This document shows, piece after piece, positions 50,991 to 59,477 of a stretch of DNA of 64,000 nt. Under the pieces are notes generated by a model that did not search any database, was not told the origin of the DNA, and saw nothing but the letters and a program-made list of their open reading frames with translations. A program made the position numbers and the translations under genes. The DNA is taken from NCBI RefSeq assembly GCF_033025475.1, contig NZ_CP130322.1:930001-994000 (forward strand), read 5' to 3'. How positions within the stretch are numbered: the first letter of the stretch is position 1; each line of letters starts with the position of its first letter. The stretch is from Sphingomonas sp. C3-2 (GTDB lineage Bacteria; Pseudomonadota; Alphaproteobacteria; Sphingomonadales; Sphingomonadaceae).

Positions 50991-53900
50991 TCAATAATCC
51001 TTGCGGTAGCGCAGGTTGACGCTCGACCCGCCAAAGCTGCCCATCTGGCTGAGCACCGACAGGGCGCGCGACAGACTTATTTCAAGCTGGGTCGCGGTAT
51101 AGCCGCGCGCATCGGTGACAATTTCAACATAGATATCGTTGCTGATATATTGCCCCACGGCGAGCGCGGTCGAGCGGCCGGTGGTCTTGTCCTCCCCCAG
51201 AATGCGCAGGCGATCGATGCCGGTGGACGACTGGAGCGTGCTGAGCGGATTGAGCCCGCCCTTTCCGCCGCGCAGCGAATTGAGCGATGCGGCCAACTGC
51301 ACCGCCTGAATGGCCGAGAGTTCGCCCACCGAATTGCCGAACAATATCCGCGCCATCAGTTCATCCTGCGGCAGAGCAGGCGTTGAGGTGAAGGCGATTT
51401 GCGGATCCTGCGCGACGCCGGTGATCGAGATGTTGATCGTCACATCCTCCACCTCGCCCGAGGCGACAATGCGGATCTGCGGATTGGTCATGTCGCCGCC
51501 GTCGAGCCGGATGCGTCCTTCCTGCAGGTCGAACGACCGGCCTGCAAAGCCAAGCGTGCCGCGCACCACATCGATGCTGCCGGTAATCGCAGGCGCGCCG
51601 CTGGTGCCTTGCAGATCGAGATTGGCCTTCCATTCGGAATTGAGGCCCATGCCAGTGACATAGATCTTGTTATCGGCGACGACCTTGAGATCGAGCCGCC
51701 AGTTCGACGGCAGGCTGCTGCTGGCCGGTTCCGGATCGCCGCTGATCCGTTCGCGGCCGAGTGCGGGCTTACGACGGACACCGCTTAGCGTGGCGACCTT
51801 GGCGCTGCCCTCACGCACGATGCGGTAATGCGTTTCGGGCAGGCTCAGCCGACCGCTGATGAGCGGCTGTTGGCCCGGGGCGTTGACCACGCGGATCTGG
51901 CCGGTGGCCTGCGCCGCAAGATCCTCTCCGCTGGCGAGCTGGGCATGATCCATTTCGATACCGAGCTGGATCGGGAACCCCTGTGCCGAGCTGAGCGACA
52001 CGAAGCCGCTGGCGCTGATCGTCCCCTCGCCCGCACGCGCGGTGAGCGTTTCGACCTGGAGCTGGTCATTGGTGAAGCGCCCCTCCACCTTCATGCGCGT
52101 GAGGCGCGTGCCATAGGTGGCGTTTTCATAGGTGAGGTTGCTGGCGCGGACCACGCCGGTAAGCTGCGGCGCCTGAGCGCGCCCGCCGAAATCGGCGGCG
52201 ATACCCACCGCGCCCTTCAGATTCTGGTCGGGAAGCGCGGCGAGCGAGAAAATCGTATCGGCGGGGCCGTTATAGCGCAGCCCGCCCGAAAGCGGCGCGG
52301 CGAGCAGACGCGTCGTCCAGCTGCCCGCGCCCGGCGGCAGCGGGGTGAGATCGACATGCAACCGCCCAATGGCCGCCCCGCGCCTGCGGATGACGCTGCG
52401 CAGATTGCCCCCCTCGGGCAGCAAGCGCCCGACGATATGGAGGTCGACCGGTTGCGAGACCGAGGCCAGGCTGGTGCGGGTGAAGTTTTCGATCTGCAGA
52501 CGCGCATCGGCATTGGGGAAAGCGCTTGTGCTGCTCTGCGCGAAATCGAGGCTGCCGGTTGCCACGCCGCCAAGACCAAGGCCCGGCATGAAGGGGTTGG
52601 CGAGCGCCAGATTGACCGCGTTCAGGCGGCTTTGCAGGGCGATACCCGGACCATAGCTGCCGGCAAGCTGGATATCGCCCTGCCCGGTGTCGATCGTGCC
52701 GGGTTGCAGCGTATAGCCGTTCTTGCCGGGGATGATGCGAAGCGGCGCGCGCGTTGCCAGATCGATGCCGTTGAGGCGACCTTTCAGCGCAACACGCCAG
52801 AGATCGGGTTGCAGCATCGCATTGGCTGCCATGCGGAACGGATAGCGGCTGCGCCCTTCGGCGAGCAATTGCGCCTGCCCCTGCCCACCGCGATAATTGA
52901 CCTTGGCGCGCGCACCGGCAATCGCAAGCTCGCCCATCTGTGCGCCCGCAAGCTGGACATCGGCCACGATCTGCGGCTTTTCATAAAGGATGATGTCGGC
53001 ATTCACGAGCGCACGATCGGCCGAGAAACCGACATTGCCCGGCAAGCTGACCGCGCGGCCATTAGCGGTGATCAGCGCCCGCTGCACCCCCGATTGCGCG
53101 CTGAGCGCGACATTGCCGACAAGTCCTGCGCCATTGGCGTCGATCCGCCCGACAAAGGGGCCCGCGGCACTTTGCACGATGGTGCCGACAAGCCCAACCC
53201 CACCAAACTGCGTGCCGGGCCGAAGCGCCACGCGCAGCGGACCATTCCCCATGGTGACCAGCGCATTGGCATCGAAGGGACCGTAATCGCTGTCTCCCCG
53301 CCCGGTGACGGTATAGACGCCGTTATTGCCGACCAGCGTGGCGGCGACGTTGGACAGGCCGATCCCCATTCCAGGTCGCGCCGCCGCGATCCGGGCGACG
53401 GGCCGTTCGAGCGTGCCGGTGACGTCGACGCCAAGGGGCCCATATTGGTTGGAACTGCCGCGCGCGGTGAAACGGATCTGGCCATTGGCGTTATACTGAC
53501 CACGCCCCTCGGTCAGCCGGAATGCGGGGGCCGCGACGTTCAGCCGGTCAATCGTCGCAACGCCGTTGCTGTCATAACCGACATTGGCGACGATCAGCGC
53601 ATTACCGCCCAGAAAACCCTGCAGCCCATCATTGAGCAACCGGGTGGAGCGCGCGGTGACGCGGCCGCCAAGCTTGAAATAGCCATTGGCGCCGGTCTTC
53701 AGATCCATATCGGTCTGCAGGTTGAAGATGCCGACGCTTTCGACGCGGTAGCCATCGACCCGCCCCTGCAGCGCGCCGGTGTAGAGCGCTTTATTGAGAT
53801 CGGCGACGATAACCGCTCTTGCATCGATGCGGTCAGACACCAAGCGCAGATTGTCCGATATCAGTCGGGCATTGGCATAGGCGAAATCGCCATCCAGCCG

Positions 53901-55223
53901 GACATTGGCAAGGAGCGGCGCGATGCCCGGATTGAGCCCGGTGATCCGCCGCACGCGCCCTTCGACCGGGATGCGCCATTCATTCTTCTTGAGCGCGGCA
54001 TTGCCGGATACGGAAACGCCCTCAAGCAACGTCGTTCCGAATCCGATCTGACGGGCACTGAGCGCATAGGCGATCTGCGGCGCGGCAAAGGCGCCGTTAA
54101 GGGTGGCGGTGCCGGCAACATCCGCGCCGCGCAGATTTTCAGCGATCGCGCCGGGCCGCAACAACCGGAAATCGAGCCGGAGATCGCGCAGGCTGTTCCG
54201 GCCGAGATCGACAAGCCCGTTGGCCGCGAAGGTGAAATTGTCGTTCGATACACCGCCCTGCACATCGACGCGGCGATTGGCGGCGTTCGCGGTAAGATCG
54301 ATGGCCGTGGCCGGTTCGAACAGCGTGCGGGCGGGGCCGGTGAGGAAGAGACCGGGCCGTACAGGCCCGCGCAGCGTGAAGCGACCATCACGCGCCACCA
54401 GCGCGACATTAGCGAGTTGTTCGCCGCCCAGCCGCCCCTGCAGCCGGCCGTTCCATGCCGCCCAATCGCCCTTGCCGGTCAGCACGACATCCATTGGCGC
54501 AGCAGTGCCGGTGAACCCCGCCACCAGCCCATCGGCTGGCGCGGCAACGCGCACGTCCAACCCCAGCCGGTTGGCATCGGGCACGGCATCGAGCCGCAGC
54601 ACCATCCGGTCGCCCCCCGCAATGCCCGGCCCGGTAAAGGCGCGCGCATTGGCATGCACCTGCGCGCGGCGATCGGCGATGTGAACCGTACCGTCCAGCC
54701 CGACGAGATGCGCCTTGCCGGTGACCGGCGGATCGATGCGCAGCCGCCCGATTTCGAGCCGGTTCACATCGATATCGAGATCGGGGAGCAAGGGCGCGTC
54801 GCTGGGCGGGGTGGGTTTGAATTCGGGCAGACGGCGCAGATGCGCGGTGGGAACGATCAGCGTGCGAATATCAAGATGATTGCGGGCATAGGCAAAGGGG
54901 CGCCAGTCCACCGAGGCGCTGTCGGCGGTAAGGAATACCCCCTTGGGATCGCCGAGCGAGAGACCGCGCAGTTGCATCGCTCCGAAAAGCGATCCGTCGA
55001 TCCGCTCGACGCCGATCGTCATCCCGTTTTCGAACGCAAGCGCAGAGACCTGTCGCGCGACGAAGCTGCGCCCATTGTCGGTGCCGAGCCATAGCAAAGC
55101 GCCGCCGATGGCGAGGACCAGTAGCCCGAGCAGTCCGGCCACCCCGATGAGGATGCTACGCCCCAAGGGACGAGTTGTAGGCTGCGGCGGAGCGGCTTCG
55201 GCCATGGGCGTGTCCTCTGCCAT
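50991..55223 (-). CDS. tamB: Translocation and assembly module protein TamB
   Basis: This 1410-residue protein has an N-terminal membrane anchor (GVAGLLGLLVLAIGGALLWL), a very long stretch of repeating short beta strands with hydrophobic groove character, and the C-terminal DUF490/TamB domain (LRILGEDKTTGRSTALAVGQYISNDIYVEIV and RALSVLSQMGSFGGSSVNLRYRKDY). TamB bridges the envelope and is thought to move phospholipids or help insert outer-membrane proteins with TamA. Its ATG shares a base with the tamA stop (TGATG). Length is usual for the family. Confidence 0.95.
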   Translation of the reverse strand: MAEDTPMAEAAPPQPTTRPLGRSILIGVAGLLGLLVLAIGGALLWLGTDNGRSFVARQVSALAFENGMTIGVERIDGSLFGAMQLRGLSLGDPKGVFLTADSASVDWRPFAYARNHLDIRTLIVPTAHLRRLPEFKPTPPSDAPLLPDLDIDVNRLEIGRLRIDPPVTGKAHLVGLDGTVHIADRRAQVHANARAFTGPGIAGGDRMVLRLDAVPDANRLGLDVRVAAPADGLVAGFTGTAAPMDVVLTGKGDWAAWNGRLQGRLGGEQLANVALVARDGRFTLRGPVRPGLFLTGPARTLFEPATAIDLTANAANRRVDVQGGVSNDNFTFAANGLVDLGRNSLRDLRLDFRLLRPGAIAENLRGADVAGTATLNGAFAAPQIAYALSARQIGFGTTLLEGVSVSGNAALKKNEWRIPVEGRVRRITGLNPGIAPLLANVRLDGDFAYANARLISDNLRLVSDRIDARAVIVADLNKALYTGALQGRVDGYRVESVGIFNLQTDMDLKTGANGYFKLGGRVTARSTRLLNDGLQGFLGGNALIVANVGYDSNGVATIDRLNVAAPAFRLTEGRGQYNANGQIRFTARGSSNQYGPLGVDVTGTLERPVARIAAARPGMGIGLSNVAATLVGNNGVYTVTGRGDSDYGPFDANALVTMGNGPLRVALRPGTQFGGVGLVGTIVQSAAGPFVGRIDANGAGLVGNVALSAQSGVQRALITANGRAVSLPGNVGFSADRALVNADIILYEKPQIVADVQLAGAQMGELAIAGARAKVNYRGGQGQAQLLAEGRSRYPFRMAANAMLQPDLWRVALKGRLNGIDLATRAPLRIIPGKNGYTLQPGTIDTGQGDIQLAGSYGPGIALQSRLNAVNLALANPFMPGLGLGGVATGSLDFAQSSTSAFPNADARLQIENFTRTSLASVSQPVDLHIVGRLLPEGGNLRSVIRRRGAAIGRLHVDLTPLPPGAGSWTTRLLAAPLSGGLRYNGPADTIFSLAALPDQNLKGAVGIAADFGGRAQAPQLTGVVRASNLTYENATYGTRLTRMKVEGRFTNDQLQVETLTARAGEGTISASGFVSLSSAQGFPIQLGIEMDHAQLASGEDLAAQATGQIRVVNAPGQQPLISGRLSLPETHYRIVREGSAKVATLSGVRRKPALGRERISGDPEPASSSLPSNWRLDLKVVADNKIYVTGMGLNSEWKANLDLQGTSGAPAITGSIDVVRGTLGFAGRSFDLQEGRIRLDGGDMTNPQIRIVASGEVEDVTINISITGVAQDPQIAFTSTPALPQDELMARILFGNSVGELSAIQAVQLAASLNSLRGGKGGLNPLSTLQSSTGIDRLRILGEDKTTGRSTALAVGQYISNDIYVEIVTDARGYTATQLEISLSRALSVLSQMGSFGGSSVNLRYRKDY

Positions 55224-57433
55224 CAGAATGCCTGCCCGATCGAGATATAGACCGACACGCGCGATTCACCGGGCTTGCGGTTGATGGGCGTCGCGATGTC
55301 GAGCCGCATCGGGCCGAAATTGGTGTAGAAACGCCCGCCTATGCCGACGCCAAAGCGCCAGTCGGAAAATTGCGGCATGGAATCGGTATAGACCTGCCCG
55401 CCATCGATGAACCCGACGACGCCGTAATTGCCGAAGCGGTAGCGGACCTCCGCTGCGGTTTCGACCAGGCTGCGGCCACCGATCGGCCGCGCTTCGGGGT
55501 CCTTCGGCCCCAGTTCCTGATAGCCGAAACCGCGCACCGAGCCGCCGCCGCCGCCGTAAAAGCGCCGCGAGGGTGCGATCTGGGCCCGCTCGGCGCCCAT
55601 GATCGTGCCGACCCGCGCGCGCCCGGCCAGAACGATATTTTCGGCGACCGGATAATAGCCCGTCGCCTCGAACAGCCCGCGCCCATAGATTTGCCCGCCG
55701 CTGCCGAGCGACCCTTCGGGCGAAATCTTGGCCGAAAGGCGAAAACCGCGCGTGGGATCGAGCAGCGAATCCGACGTATCCCAGGTCGCCTGCCCCGGCA
55801 GCGCGAGAACATAATAGGTGCGGCGGCGCCGTTCACCGGCGGCGAAGTCGTAGTCCTGCTCGTTGGTGCCGAGCAGTTCAAAGCCATAGCTATAGGTAAA
55901 GCGTTTCTGCCAGATCGGCGTGCTATCGTAGGAAATGCGCCCGGCAAGACGGCCGGTGAACGCCTCATAAGCGTCGAAATCGCTGTGCAGCGCGTTGAGG
56001 CTGAGTTCGACCGTCCGGTCGCGGCGGCCGGCATTGGACCGGCGGAAAGTGGCGCCCAGCCCCTGTTCCTGCGTGCCGGCGATGACCGTGGCGATCAGCG
56101 CGCCTTCGGGCGGGAACAGGTTTCGGTGGGTCCAGCCGCCTTCCACCTTGATCCCCTGCCCCGTGCCATAACCCGCCTGTGCGCCGATCGTGCGCGGCGG
56201 CCCGGCTTCCTGACGGACGAGGAGATTGGCATATTCGCTGCCCTCCGCCGCGGGCGTGCCGGTGGCCTCGGGCTCGATCGAGACCACCGAGAGCAAGCCG
56301 GTCGCCACCAGCGCCTGGCGGAGATCGTCGACCTTGCGGCTGTCGTAGAGATCACCCTTTTTGAAACGCGCGAGCCGGGTGATGTGATCGGGTTCGAACA
56401 CCGGTTTCGCGCCGCCCGCGATCATGTCGCCAAAGCTGCTGCGTGGGCCTGTCTCAATCGGAAGCGTATAATCCCCCGTCCGCGCCGCTTCATCGAGCAG
56501 GATGTCGCGCTGGCCGATCTTGGTGAAAGGATAGCCGTTTTCGGGGAGCACCACCGCGATATTCGCCTCAGCCGCCTGAATGCGTTCGGCGACGATCGGT
56601 TCGCCGGTCTTGGGAACGAACGCGCCGGTTATCAGATCGGGCGGGGTGACGGCGGGGGCGGTGAAATCGATGGTACCCAGCGCATAGCGCGGACCGGGCG
56701 TGACCTGCAGGATCACGGTGATGGGATCGCTGCTATTCTGTTCGGGCAATTGCAGGCTGCCCTGAACGCGCGCGTCGAAAAAACCCTGCCCCGACAGGAT
56801 ATCGGTGAGCAGTTGCTGATCCTCCGCCATTCGCGCGTTGATCATCGCGCCATTGGCGGCGCGGCCCTTGCCATCGTGAAGCGCGGACAGCTCCTTGAAC
56901 ATGGCCAGCACATCACCGCCGGTGATGGGGGCGACGCCGCCCTTTTCGGAAATCCCATCAAGCCCATCGACGCGGTAGGTGTAGCGCGCCTCGGCGGCGC
57001 TGCTGTCGTCACCCTCGGTAAAGCGGCTGTCGTCGAACGGCTCGACATCGAAGGCGCCAAGCGGGGTCAACGGCGCATCGATCTCGGGATCGTTGACGGG
57101 CGGATCGGCGAGCAGTTCGGTGGCGGTGCCGTCCCGCGTGGCGGGCGTGGTGGCGGCGCCGCTCTGCGCATCCTGACGGCGGGACTGTTCCTCAAGCCGT
57201 TTCTGCTCGGCCTCCCAATCGGCAACGGAGCCCATGGGAGCATCGGGATTATCGTCGATCGGCGGGATGCTGGCGTCGAACTCTTCATCGGGGATGATCG
57301 GTTCATTGTCGAGCAGCGGTGCCTGAGCGGCTGGAGCAGGCGGCACCGTTGGTTGCGCCAGCGCCGCACTTGAAAGGCTGGCCGCGATCGCGCCTGTCGA
57401 CAACGCCGTGCGAAAGCTGACCAAAGACCGCAA
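55223..57433 (-). CDS. tamA: TamA/BamA family outer-membrane protein (Omp85)
   Basis: This 736-residue Omp85 protein has a signal peptide (LRSLVSFRTALSTGAIAA to ALA). An unusually long proline- and acid-rich region of about 130 residues follows. Next come POTRA domains (AAEARYTYRVDGLDGI, QGFFDARVQGSLQLP, GPRYALGTIDFTAPAV, YPFTKIGQRDILLDE) and a 16-strand barrel with RRFYGGGGGSVRGFGYQELGP and a final SVYISIGQAF. It partners TamB. The TTG at 57433 is chosen because AGGGGG lies just upstream and the signal peptide starts there; upstream GTG codons in frame are possible. The barrel ends in Phe. Confidence 0.9.
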   Translation of the reverse strand: MRSLVSFRTALSTGAIAASLSSAALAQPTVPPAPAAQAPLLDNEPIIPDEEFDASIPPIDDNPDAPMGSVADWEAEQKRLEEQSRRQDAQSGAATTPATRDGTATELLADPPVNDPEIDAPLTPLGAFDVEPFDDSRFTEGDDSSAAEARYTYRVDGLDGISEKGGVAPITGGDVLAMFKELSALHDGKGRAANGAMINARMAEDQQLLTDILSGQGFFDARVQGSLQLPEQNSSDPITVILQVTPGPRYALGTIDFTAPAVTPPDLITGAFVPKTGEPIVAERIQAAEANIAVVLPENGYPFTKIGQRDILLDEAARTGDYTLPIETGPRSSFGDMIAGGAKPVFEPDHITRLARFKKGDLYDSRKVDDLRQALVATGLLSVVSIEPEATGTPAAEGSEYANLLVRQEAGPPRTIGAQAGYGTGQGIKVEGGWTHRNLFPPEGALIATVIAGTQEQGLGATFRRSNAGRRDRTVELSLNALHSDFDAYEAFTGRLAGRISYDSTPIWQKRFTYSYGFELLGTNEQDYDFAAGERRRRTYYVLALPGQATWDTSDSLLDPTRGFRLSAKISPEGSLGSGGQIYGRGLFEATGYYPVAENIVLAGRARVGTIMGAERAQIAPSRRFYGGGGGSVRGFGYQELGPKDPEARPIGGRSLVETAAEVRYRFGNYGVVGFIDGGQVYTDSMPQFSDWRFGVGIGGRFYTNFGPMRLDIATPINRKPGESRVSVYISIGQAF

Positions 57434-57605
57434 GCATCCCCCTTTTGACACCACATATTCCGCAGTCCGCACAGGGAATACGAAATTTCCGTTTTTGTCA
57501 GGCCATTTGACGGAACGACCCAAGGACGATTCCGTTGCATCGACCTATCGGGGTCAGACGTGCGGGTGGCAAGCCAAGGGGCTGTGAAGAAGGGTAAAAT
57601 GCAAG

Positions 57606-57629
57606 AAGGGGCGCCCGCAAGCGCCCCTT
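57606..57629 (-). terminator. Intrinsic terminator after fadE
   Basis: AAGGGGCGC (57606-57614) pairs with GCGCCCCTT (57621-57629) around a six-base loop. It lies just downstream of the fadE stop on the minus strand and separates it from tamA. Confidence 0.6.
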
Positions 57630-57636
57630 TCACCGA

Positions 57637-59427
57637 TCAGAAAGCGGCGTCGTCGAGCGCCATCATCGATTTCTTGCCCGCCTTGATCGCGAGGAAACAG
57701 GCGGTTGCCTGCGGCAGGATGCGATCGAAGAAGAAGGCGGCGGTCGTCAGTTTCGCCTGATAGAAGCCCGCATCCTCGGTGCCCGAGGCAAGCTTTGCCG
57801 CCGAGATCCTGGCCGCACGGGCAAAGCAGTAGCCCATGGCGACCAGGCCGATCAGCCGGAGATAATCGGTGGCGGCCGCGCCCGCCTCATCGGGGTCCTT
57901 CAGCCCGCGTTCGGCAATCTTGGCGGTCGACAGCTGCAGTGCGCCGAACGCCTTTTCGAGTGCCTCGATCATCGGTTTCAGACCAGCATCTTCCTTGTTC
58001 GCCTCGATAAATTCGGAGACGGGATGGAAGAAGCTGCGCAGCAGGCGGCCCATATTCGCGGGCAGCTTGCGGCCGACAAGATCGAGCGCCTGCACGCCGT
58101 TGGTGCCTTCATAGAGCATGGTGATACGCGCATCGCGGACATATTGCTCCACCCCGCTTTCGCGGATGAACCCATGACCACCATAGATCTGGACGGCATG
58201 GTTCGCGGTTTCGAAGCCGAGATCGGTGAACAGCGCCTTCACCACCGGGGTCATCAACGCGATGAAATCGGTCGCCTTCTGGCGCACCTCGGGATCATCG
58301 GCATGCCGTTCCGCATCGATCGCACGCGAGACCCACTGGCCGATCGCCCGGCAGCCTTCGTTGTTCGCGCGCATGATCATGAGCATGCGGCGGACATCGG
58401 GATGGACGATGATCGGATCGGCCGCGAGATCGGGACGCTTGGGCCCGGTCAGCGCGCGGCCCTGAATACGTTCGCGTGCATAATAGACCGCCGACTGATA
58501 GGCCGCCTCGCCGACGCCGAGCCCCTGAACACCCACCGAAACGCGTTCGGTGTTCATCATGGTGAACATGGCCTCCATGCCCTTGTTCGCCGTGCCGATG
58601 AGCCAGCCGACCGAATCCTCGAAATTCATCTGGCAGGTGGCGGAGGCCTTCAGCCCCATCTTATGCTCGATCGCGGCGCACGACACGCCATTGGGGGCGC
58701 CGGGATTGCCATCGGCGCCGGGCACGAATTTGGGCACGAGGAAAAGGCTGATCCCCTTCACCCCCTTGGGCGCATCGGGCAGACGCGCGAGAACGAGGTG
58801 GATGATGTTTTCGGTGAGATCATGCTCGCCCGCCGAAATGAAGATCTTGGAGCCGGTGATCCGGTAGCTGCCGTCATCCTGCGGCACCGCCTTGGTGCGC
58901 AGCATGCCGAGATCGGTGCCGCACTGCGGTTCGGTCAGGCACATGGTGCCCGACCACTCGCCGCTGACCATCTTGGGCAGATAGGCCTGTTTCAGATCCT
59001 CAGAGCCATGCCCCTTGATCGCGGTGGTCGCGCCGTGGGTGAGACCCGGATAGAGGCCGAAGGAGAGGTTGGCCGAACTGATCATTTCCTCGACCAGCTT
59101 GTTCACCGTTTCGGGCAGTCCCTGCCCACCCCATTCGGGCGCGGAGGCAAGCGCGGTCCAGCCGCCATCGCGAAACTTGGCGTAAGCCTCGGCAAAACCC
59201 GCCGGCGTGCGGACCACGCCGTTTTCGATATGGCAGCCCTCTTCATCGCCCGAACGGTTGATCGGGAGCAGCACGTCGCGGGCGAAGCGGCCCGCTTCCT
59301 CGAGAACGGCATCGGTAAGGTCGGGCGTGAATTCGGCGAGCGCGGGGATGGCGCCGAACACATCGCCTTCGTGAAGCTCGTTGAGCACAAAGCGCATCTC
59401 GCGCAGCGGAGCGGTATAGACTTGCAT
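57637..59427 (-). CDS. fadE: Acyl-CoA dehydrogenase (FadE-type, with C-terminal extension)
   Basis: This 596-residue flavoprotein carries out the first step of beta-oxidation, acyl-CoA to trans-2-enoyl-CoA. It has the typical start MQVYTAPLREMRFVL, the FAD/substrate region MCLTEPQCGTDLG and ITGSKIFISAGEHDL, and the catalytic base E440 in MLYEGTNGVQALDL. The C-terminal ACDH_C extension is present, which makes it longer than short-chain enzymes. AGGAAAG precedes the ATG at 59427; an in-frame start at 59460 is less likely. It is the third gene of a fadA-fadB-fadE run on this strand. Confidence 0.92.
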   Translation of the reverse strand: MQVYTAPLREMRFVLNELHEGDVFGAIPALAEFTPDLTDAVLEEAGRFARDVLLPINRSGDEEGCHIENGVVRTPAGFAEAYAKFRDGGWTALASAPEWGGQGLPETVNKLVEEMISSANLSFGLYPGLTHGATTAIKGHGSEDLKQAYLPKMVSGEWSGTMCLTEPQCGTDLGMLRTKAVPQDDGSYRITGSKIFISAGEHDLTENIIHLVLARLPDAPKGVKGISLFLVPKFVPGADGNPGAPNGVSCAAIEHKMGLKASATCQMNFEDSVGWLIGTANKGMEAMFTMMNTERVSVGVQGLGVGEAAYQSAVYYARERIQGRALTGPKRPDLAADPIIVHPDVRRMLMIMRANNEGCRAIGQWVSRAIDAERHADDPEVRQKATDFIALMTPVVKALFTDLGFETANHAVQIYGGHGFIRESGVEQYVRDARITMLYEGTNGVQALDLVGRKLPANMGRLLRSFFHPVSEFIEANKEDAGLKPMIEALEKAFGALQLSTAKIAERGLKDPDEAGAAATDYLRLIGLVAMGYCFARAARISAAKLASGTEDAGFYQAKLTTAAFFFDRILPQATACFLAIKAGKKSMMALDDAAF

Positions 59428-59477
59428 CGTCGTCGTCTTTCCTGTGGCCGGCGCCGCCATGGACCCCGGCAGATCGA

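Noticed and set aside
51828-55094. A plus-strand frame of about 1088 codons opposite tamB
   Set aside because: It mirrors the GC-rich third positions of tamB and shows no domains.
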